The notes under the pieces were generated by a model. That model had not been told where the DNA came from. It saw only the letters and a list, made by a program, of their open reading frames with translations, and made no database searches. Shown piece after piece: positions 24,760 to 64,000 of a DNA stretch of 64,000 bases. The DNA is taken from NCBI RefSeq assembly GCF_035594125.1, contig NC_087192.1:8678501-8742500 (forward strand), written 5' to 3'. How positions within the stretch are numbered: position 1 is the first letter of the stretch; each line of letters opens with the position of its first letter. Source of the DNA: Scylla paramamosain (taxonomy: Eukaryota > Arthropoda > Malacostraca > Decapoda > Portunidae). The position numbers and the translations under genes were made by a program.

Positions 24760-25335
24760 TCCGTGTGTGTGTATGTGTGTTTAAGGGTTAGCTAACCATG
24801 GGATAATTGTTATACGGTACCGTTTAATTGTAGTTTTGTGAGTGAGTGCATGCATAGTATAAGTAGCAATTATCCTTATCAGTATAAACTATATGACTCA
24901 TAATATCTTGCAAGTTAGAATAGGTGTAGTTAAGTGTCGCCTGGCAGAGGCGATGACATGGGAGTGAGGCACCCTGTGGCACTGAGGTCTGAGAGAGAGA
25001 GAGAGAGAGAGAGTATCGAAACAACGACGTGACAAGACGTGCGAGTAGTTTGCGTGTGACTGACTGACATTGCGAGTGCCTGCCGCCCCTGTGCCTACCT
25101 GTGTGTCATGACTGTATTGTATGGTGACTTTGTGTACTGTTGTGTAATATATGGACATATGGAGAAGTGTGTTTTCCTCTCCCTGCTCTGTGTGACTTCT
25201 CACTGAGTGACCGGGTGAGTCAGAGCTGGAGCCGTACCTAGCCGCCCAGGTAAAGTCCTTCTCACCGACACATACGAGTACACCCCTAACCCAGCAAAGG
25301 TATGAGGTGCCCCTTGCCTGCTGGTGGGGGTACGT
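24760..25335 (+). other. Possible LTR remnant
   Basis: A GC-richer patch of about 570 bp with TG-rich left part, a GA tract (24992-25013) and a right part resembling an R-U5/leader composition. No paired copy, terminal pair or purine tract is seen. This is composition-based inference only. Confidence 0.2.
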
Positions 25336-25337
25336 TT

Positions 25338-25339
<2 letters not shown>

Positions 25340-25429
<90 letters not shown>
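25340..25429. repeat. (AT)n microsatellite
   Basis: 90 bp of AT dinucleotides. Confidence 0.98.
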
Positions 25430-25432
<3 letters not shown>

Positions 25433-25934
25433 CTTTTAGCTCCCCAAAAATTTGGTCACGTTAAGTATGCCACTTGTAGGAGTTCCGTTGCAAAGACAAC
25501 AGCCATGACCATCACAACAATACTGTCGGAGAGCTGTAGACGAGGCGGAGGGTGCTGCGCCGCTTTGATTGAATTGAAGGAACCAGGGATAATATACAAA
25601 AACGCAATGGTGGTCAGGCCTTACTGTTCAAAGCATTTAGTGACATAATGGAAGAAATATGGGTTGTCATTTTGGGGCATGTACCTAAGGTCCAACTAAC
25701 GGAAGTGAAGAGTGAAGCAGCTAGTGTATCCTAAAACAAGTGATCTTTAAAAGTTATACGGATACTTATGTCTGCTCATCTCTTCCTGATAGGTGCAGGG
25801 ACGGCCATACCTTCTAAATTTTGTCACAGTCACAGTCCATATATCCTTAATTTTACCCACTTCTTGCATTATAATGACCCTTTTTTGGAGCACCATGGAA
25901 ACACTGGCAAATTGGTAAGAAGGTGGAACAGTGT

Positions 25935-26035
25935 CCTTGAGAGGGTCATCAGGGATTGAACCCTGGCAGGACACTCAGGGTAAAATGAGTCTGATATGTT
26001 ACCAATTAGGCCACATGTAGTTATAAAGGCCTAGC
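25935..26035 (-). repeat. tRNA-derived SINE head
   Basis: On the minus strand GTGGCCTAATTGGTAA fits an RNA polymerase III A box and, about 40 bp on, GGGTTCAATCCCT is a full B box. Spacing and sequence are tRNA-like, but no clean acceptor stem closes around them, which favours a SINE or tRNA pseudogene over a working tRNA. Confidence 0.55.
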
Positions 26036-26226
26036 TGCACGTTAGCTTTGTTTGTTGACACTACAGTGTGATAAAGTTGGGGCTCCTTTTGCATATACTC
26101 TTCTTTAAAGTGAAATGCTCATCAGTAACACAAACTCTTAGTAACTCACAAAACAATAGCCTGGACTGTAGGTGATGTTTTTCACTAGTTCTGGCTGCCT
26201 ACTTACCATGCCCCTATTGATTCCAG

Positions 26227-57534
<31,308 letters not shown>

Positions 57535-57644
57535 GTGAGCAGGTGTCTATTTTATTGCTGCTTAGATAGTAAATGTTGCTTTATGTTCATCTCAGCCTTA
57601 ATTTACTCATGATTATCACTAATTGGGATAAGAGATTATAATCA

Positions 57645-57809
<165 letters not shown>

Positions 57810-57903
57810 ATCACTACTGAATAGTTACCCACTTTTAGTGGTTTCAGATTTCATAAGAACTTTAGCTATTATACAAACTAATAAACCATATATATATATA
57901 TAT

Positions 57904-58556
57904 TGTTATGACCATAGTTTCTGGCCCCTTTGCACAGCTGGCACAACTGGACTAGCTTCCCTGAGCCACCTCCTACATGGATTTGGTGCAGGGCTCAAAT
58001 ACAGGTGTACAGGGTCCCTTGTGACTCCTGCACTCTTTTCACAAATGGTCATAATACCAGATTACACTAATGAGGTCACCAATCTGTTTTGTCCACCCAC
58101 AGACAAGAAAATAATACTATAACTACAACCAATTCCACCCACTGAGCAAGAATCACCAATCATGTCTAGAGAGAAACAATTATAATGAGCAATGATACAT
58201 ACCATGTCCCTCTCAGCATGGGCTAGCATGAACAAAACACTTCTGAAAATTATAGTGACCAAACTATGGGGCCTGGATGAACACCAATTACTTTATTGTC
58301 AAGAGCAACTCTTCTACTATTAACTAAGTGGGGCTCAAACTAAAAGAACAATTAGAACTAGGGTAAATTAATCAGGGAAAGAGAGTCTCTACCCACAGGG
58401 ATTCTTATGGTAATCTCATGGCAGCAAGCAGCCACTCTTAATCGTACATCTGGCGTTCGTACTCTCGCTTTCTCTCCCTCTTCCTTCACTCTTCTCCCTC
58501 ACATCTTCTTTTGTTCATGTTACATCACTTTATCTCATTGCATGCAACAATATATA
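57904..58556 (-). repeat. LTR of the minus-strand gypsy element (left copy)
   Basis: Starts TGTTATGACC and resembles the sequence from 63309 over its length (shared GGTGCAGGGCT, ATGGT(C/A)ATAA, GAGGTCACCA and CCCACAG). Its right end is hidden by a mariner insertion at 58557. Probably the 3' LTR of the element whose gag lies at 60.6-63.3 kb. Confidence 0.6.
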
Positions 58557-59464
58557 TGAGGTGTAGTCGAAAGGTATCCAACCTTTTGCCAAAAAACAAG
58601 TAACATTAAAAACTCACAATTTTGACTTAGTCTCCAAACTGTTCACCTTTGGAGTCTGTACACTTCTGCCAGCATTCCTGCCACTGCTGGAAACATTTCT
58701 GGAAATCACTTTTTGGGATGCTGTAGAGATGTGTTGTAGAATTTTGCTTAATGCCCTCTGTTGACTGAAATCTCTCCTTTGAGTGTATTTTTGAGTTTTG
58801 GAAATAGCCTAAAGTTACATGGAGCCAAGTCTGGGGAGTAGGAAGCCTGACAAACAAGTGGAGTGTTATGGTTGACAAGGAATGCTTGGACGATGTGGGC
58901 AGCATGAGTGGGCGCATTGCCATGGTAAAGTTGCCAGTTCTTTGCTGCCCACAGGTCAAGTAATTTTCGCTGCACAGCTTCACATAGGTGGTGAAGAACC
59001 TTCAGGTAGTATTCTTTGTTAACTGTCTGACCTTATGGTGGATATTTATGGTGCACAATGCCTCTGTAGTCTAAAAGCAAAGTCATCATCAGTTTAACAC
59101 CATTCAACTGGTTGTACCACTCCTTTATTTGTGTTTTTTTCCATAGCATTATCTCCAAAGATCTTCTGAATCTTCTCAATAGTCTGGGGTGGCATATCAC
59201 CAAGTTTTTGGCAGAATTTGATACAGTATCTTTTCTCAATGCGTTTGGTCATCTTGACTGTAAAAGAAAAATTGCACAGCACACTCTTCACATCTGTACT
59301 CAGTATGTCACTGCAGCTGACTATCTCCACCTACAGACATGAAAATTTTTGTGCATGCTCGGTCAGGACGTGGTACCACCACCTAATACCCATGCAGATT
59401 TTGCTCACACATAATTACTTTGTGCTAACCAATTCAAGGTTGGATATTTTTTGACTACACCCTG
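58557..59464 (-). mobile_element. Mariner-like element with deleted transposase
   Basis: Flanked by TA (58555-58556 and 59465-59466). Ends TGAGGTGTAGTCGAAAGG and, inverted, CAGGGTGTAGTCAAAAAA, followed on both sides by TATCCAACCTT. The minus strand reads KRIEKRYCIKFCQKLGD (start), then VKLMMTLLLDYRGIVHH, WQLYHGNAPTHAAHIVQAFL and SYSPDLAPCNFRLFPKLKNT. The middle of the DNA-binding domain and the first catalytic region are deleted, and the second catalytic Asp (HDNAPAH in relatives) is Gly. Dead copy. Confidence 0.85.
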
Positions 59465-59639
59465 TACCACCAAAACCATGCCAATGGCTCCTGAGTCAAC
59501 CCAACTCCAAAATGGCCAAACACCAGGCCACTACATGCGGCTAGCACCCATGCTGCCTTAACTGTGAATGGCACAACAAAGTGCAGCTCTAAACCTCTGT
59601 TCCCCTCTTTCTGCTGTCTGTTCACAATGCAGAGGGTAT

Positions 59640-60626
<987 letters not shown>

Positions 60627-63308
60627 TACTGTTACTCTCAGCAACAGCTGCCTGACCCTCTACTTCCTTGCCATCCACTCTTGCCTTGGCAAGTAGTGGA
60701 GCAGCACATACATGAGAGGTAGAACCCTCCTTAATTTTTCTCACAGCTTCAGTAGCAGCTGCCAGCATGGATGGTTCACTACGTGAACAAACACCCACCA
60801 TGTATGGTCCTGGCTGGGGAGCAGCCTGCTCCCTGTCTCCAACACACTCTGCAGGGGAGGAAACTCCCATCTCCCTAGCAGAGTTTGGAGTCTCCCTGCC
60901 CTCGACAGTGACCCCTAACATACCAGACATATCCACCTGGGTCCTGGACTTAGTACTGGTGCCCACAACCTCAACTCCAGGTGACAACTTTGCCTGAGTA
61001 TCACCTCTGAGAGGCTCCACAGGGTAAGGCAAGTCATCAAACAAACAACCCAAAATCAACACTCTAGCCCCACCCTCGGCAACACACACCAAAGTCATAT
61101 GCCTCTTACAGTGGCTCAGCGATTGTGCAGTCAACCCCAGCACACTGATTCAGACACAAGTCAAACTCTGACTCCCCTAGACCCTCACCAGCAACAGGAC
61201 ATGCCTTTGGGCACTCTGCTCCCACTGCAGCATCAACACAAACACTTTACTCCTCTTGTGGTGCCCCTGCCTTATTGCAGTCAATCCCAGGAGTCACAAA
61301 TCCTGCAAGTACCCGACACTGGGGCACTCACCTTGTCTTAGGACAAGTAACATAATTAACAGGGTCAGCAACATCAGCAGCCTCCACATATGGGTCAGCA
61401 TCCATGGATGGGGACTGCACCCAAACTCTTCCACCCGCCAGGTCATCCCCTAAAAGGAAATTGAACTTGGACACTAGCAGGTCCTCTGCCAATGCCACAC
61501 GCTTCCACAGTCTCTAGCAGGCATGAAAGCCTCATCTCTGCCATAGTGAAGCTTTCCACAGCTTCAATTCCTCAGCACCACACAGGCTAGTTATGGGCAA
61601 CTCGCCTCCCTGTAACATTCCTGCACAGTGACTGCTGTGTGGCCATGTCTCTCAAAACAGTAACTGAGTACTCAAACCCAGCAATTTCATCAATGTCCTT
61701 ACACAAAAATGGATGGTGCCAGTCCAATCCAGACCTCACAGGGGACAGTTAGGTAACAACAGATGAGCAGGCAGTACTTCCTGCCTTTATACCCTCACAA
61801 CCAAACACAGACCGAATCTCCTCACTCATAACACCTCGATCGTGTGATACAATCAAAGCCACCAGCTTCTGGGAGGTCTTAGAAGCTTGGGCTGTTACTA
61901 ATTTTGGGCATTTAAATTTAAAGTGTGCAGTATTTTTGCAATAATGACACATAGGTTGCATGCTGTACCTGGGAGTGCTGTGTTGCATGCTTCCAGTCTG
62001 TCCCTGTCAAGGGTTGGTTGGAGACTTATTACCTACAGGGCTGACTTGCCCCAACTTATTTCCAAAGCCACTACTAAAATGTGGACTTCCAGACAAACCA
62101 GTGCCGGCTACACCTCCAGACATAACATCACTGGTGCTGGCCATGCCACCAGACCATCACCGGCCCTGCCAGACATACCCCTGATCCAACGTGGCACAGG
62201 CCAGTCCACCAATGTGAGCAGCTTCCACGTAGCTGCTTCCTTCATGGTCCTAAACCTTTTCTCCTGAAGCAGCAGTACTAACTCCATCTTGGCCACATTA
62301 ACAAATTGCTCCATCACCATGAGCTCCTTCAACTCATGGCAGGAAGTGGCCTGCTCACTAGCAATCCACTTTTCAAATGTCTCCCCCAGGTGAACATACT
62401 CAAGGTAGGAGTCACTAGGCCTTTTCTTACCTCCACAGAACTGCATCCTATACGCCTCCAGCTGCAGCTCATAAGCTCTCAGGATGTCAGCTTTAAACTT
62501 ATAATCCTCCAAATCTTCTACTGACATCCTCTCATAACATCCTCTCCTCCAGAGTCTTGCCCTTCATCATATTGGCAACAAGGCCAACCCATCTCTCTTG
62601 AGGCCAATCAGATTCTGAGGCCTTCTTCTCAAATCTCTGAAAACACTCTGTCACCTTCTAATCAAACTCTGGAATCAGCTTTAAACTCTGCACAGTCTGG
62701 CTTTCTGTGGTATTTTCTCCCATTTCTTCTCCTCTTCTCAAGCCATGAGGTGAATTAACTTCTATTTGAGTCTTCTACTCCGATATTCTGCTCTTCTCAG
62801 CCTGTTTCCTCTCATACATCTTTGCCTCCTTTTCTACCTCAAGTAACCTCATTTCCTTCTCCTGCTCAAGTAATCTCGCCTTCTCCTTGGCCCCAAGCCT
62901 CTTGGCTTCCCTCTCAGCTTCCAGCCTCCTGGCTTTTTCTAGCCTCCTCTATCTTCAATCTCCTCTCCTTAGCTTTCACTTTCAGCTCCAGTCTCCTCAT
63001 CTCCAACTTGAATCTTAACTCCTCAGATATTCCTTCTGTCTGGGAAAATCCACCAACACTGTGGGCAGGGCTAACACATCTGTAGATGCTAGTTGTGGGA
63101 CTATGTGTCCTCACACCAAATTATGTCAGATCTGCACTGCCACTTCCAGCAGAAACAGGAGACTCAAGTCATGAGTTACCTCAGCTACCAGCCTTGCCCT
63201 CCATGGCATAAACTGAGTGTAGGCAGATAAAGAACAAGGAAACAAACAAGCAATAGTTTCCCCCGTGGCTACAAAGGTTCCAGTGATCCCAGTGAGGTCA
63301 CCAGTTTC
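60627..63308 (-). pseudogene. Ty3/gypsy gag and protease remnant
   Basis: Minus strand, reading from 63308 leftward. A charged coiled coil (RFKLEMRRLELKVKAKERRL) is followed by a capsid domain (FKADILRAYELQLEAYRMQF, ELKELMVMEQFVNVAKMELV), a CHYCKNTAHFKFKC zinc knuckle (CX2CX4HX4C), and a degenerate protease: TVLRDMATQQSL, where relatives have a DT/S-G-type active site, and FLLGDDLAGGRVWVQ. Many stops. RT, RNase H and integrase are absent between here and the left LTR. The last part (60601-61143) is a long acidic frame that fits the linker after protease. Confidence 0.75.
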
Positions 63309-64000
63309 TGTTATGACCACAAATTCCTGCCTCTCTTATGGGTTCCTCAAATTGAGCAAGCTTCCCCCAAGTCACCACCTACGTGACTTGGTGCAGGGCT
63401 TAATATGGGTTATAAGGTCCTCTTTAGACTCTTGCACCCTCTACACAGATGGTAATAACATCAGGTTACACAAGTTAGGTCACCAGCCTGTTTCATCTAC
63501 CCACAGGCAAGAGAATATTACAACAACAACTGCCCAAACCACTCCAACAGCTGGGAAAGAATGAATAGCCACATTTTAGGAAGACAGTCACAACAAGGGA
63601 CACACACTTAAAAGTATGAAGGTATAATACCTAGTTGGACAGCCACCCTTGAATAACAAAACCAACCAGCAAGGTATTTTATCTCCAGCTGAGTAGCTTT
63701 GTTTACTGTCTTCTGGACAGCAGGCCTGAACAGGGCCTGAGGATGGAGTAAAGTTTTACTACATGGCAACACACTTAAAATCCTCTGCAGTCAAACACTC
63801 TGCCAGAGCCTTGGCAAGCAGTAGCATTTAACAAAACATAGTGTACACAAACAAACTGCCCACAAAAACAAACACGAGGGTCGTCAGCCACTCACTGTCA
63901 CTAGGTACGCACCTCACCAGCAGACAAAGAGTCATGTCTTAATATACACTGAGTGCCTTACAGGAAAGTGCACTCATAGGCAAACTGATGGAGACTCCTA
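63309..64000 (-). repeat. LTR of the minus-strand gypsy element (right copy, runs off the window)
   Basis: Starts TGTTATGACC at 63309. On the minus strand the LTR thus ends GGTCATAACA and is followed after a few bases by TGGTGACCTCACTGGGATCA, a candidate primer-binding site (TGG start). Related to 57904-58556 and to the solo LTR at 53699. Its outer border lies beyond 64000. Confidence 0.6.

Noticed and set aside
25768..25792. Candidate first exon of the sugar-kinase gene (ATG followed by a GTGCAG donor-like site)
   Set aside because: MSAHLFLI is short, shows no family match, and its phase does not join cleanly to the exon at 26227. The true first exon remains unfound.
25935..26035. Functional tRNA gene
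   Set aside because: A and B boxes are present, but no complete acceptor stem and anticodon arm could be folded; a SINE head fits better.
60767..61341. Plus-strand frames in the gag-protease remnant
   Set aside because: They are shadows of the minus-strand gypsy coding sequence, whose knuckle, capsid and protease motifs are recognisable.

Overview
The window is a stretch of arthropod nuclear genome, most likely from a decapod crustacean. The reasons are spliced genes of animal type, very long (AT)n, (CT)n, (GA)n and (CA)n tracts, a dense load of Ty3/gypsy, Jockey/CR1-like, Tc1/mariner and Tigger-like elements, and TTAGG-type motifs. The decapod assignment is inference. There is no operon, CRISPR array, rRNA or intact tRNA gene. 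Most long open frames are translated microsatellites or transposon fragments.

Layout. 1-0.7 kb holds the end of a broken Ty3/gypsy pol (integrase). 1.4-9.4 kb holds a minus-strand non-LTR retrotransposon (zinc-knuckle ORF1, then endonuclease and reverse transcriptase). Its ORF2 is split by a plus-strand LTR retrotransposon (3730-7287) whose two 464-bp LTRs look identical and are flanked by a GTAT target duplication. That element keeps gag and protease but has lost nearly all of RT, RNase H and integrase. 10.0-15.4 kb holds a probable solo LTR, palindromes, a decayed LINE and otherwise featureless AT-rich DNA.

Two host genes are present, divergently arranged. CIR1 (minus strand, 22169 down to 15473, four exons, about 505 residues) encodes a corepressor that in mammals links the Notch effector RBPJ to histone deacetylase complexes. 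On the plus strand, from 26227 to at least 57534, eight exons with GT-AG borders and consistent phases join into 450 residues of a two-domain sugar enzyme: an N-terminal nucleotidyltransferase-like domain followed by a GHMP-family glucuronokinase. Its first exon and its 3' end were not found. A glucuronate kinase joined to a possible UDP-sugar pyrophosphorylase would carry out two consecutive steps towards UDP-glucuronate. The fold match is firm; the bifunctional role is inference.

The introns of the sugar-kinase gene are filled with mobile DNA: four minus-strand copies of one LINE 3' end lying against microsatellites, two related foldback elements with 230-260 bp arms, Tigger-like and Tc1 elements, two opposed CR1-like LINEs, and a solo LTR carrying one Tigger-like element nested in another. 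From 57.9 kb to the end lies a decayed minus-strand gypsy element (gag and protease between two LTRs, pol missing) interrupted by a mariner and another repeat.

I see no clear sign of a wholly new biological system. The items most worth following are the kinase/nucleotidyltransferase fusion gene, the recently inserted gag-pro-only LTR element, the LINE-microsatellite association and the foldback family.
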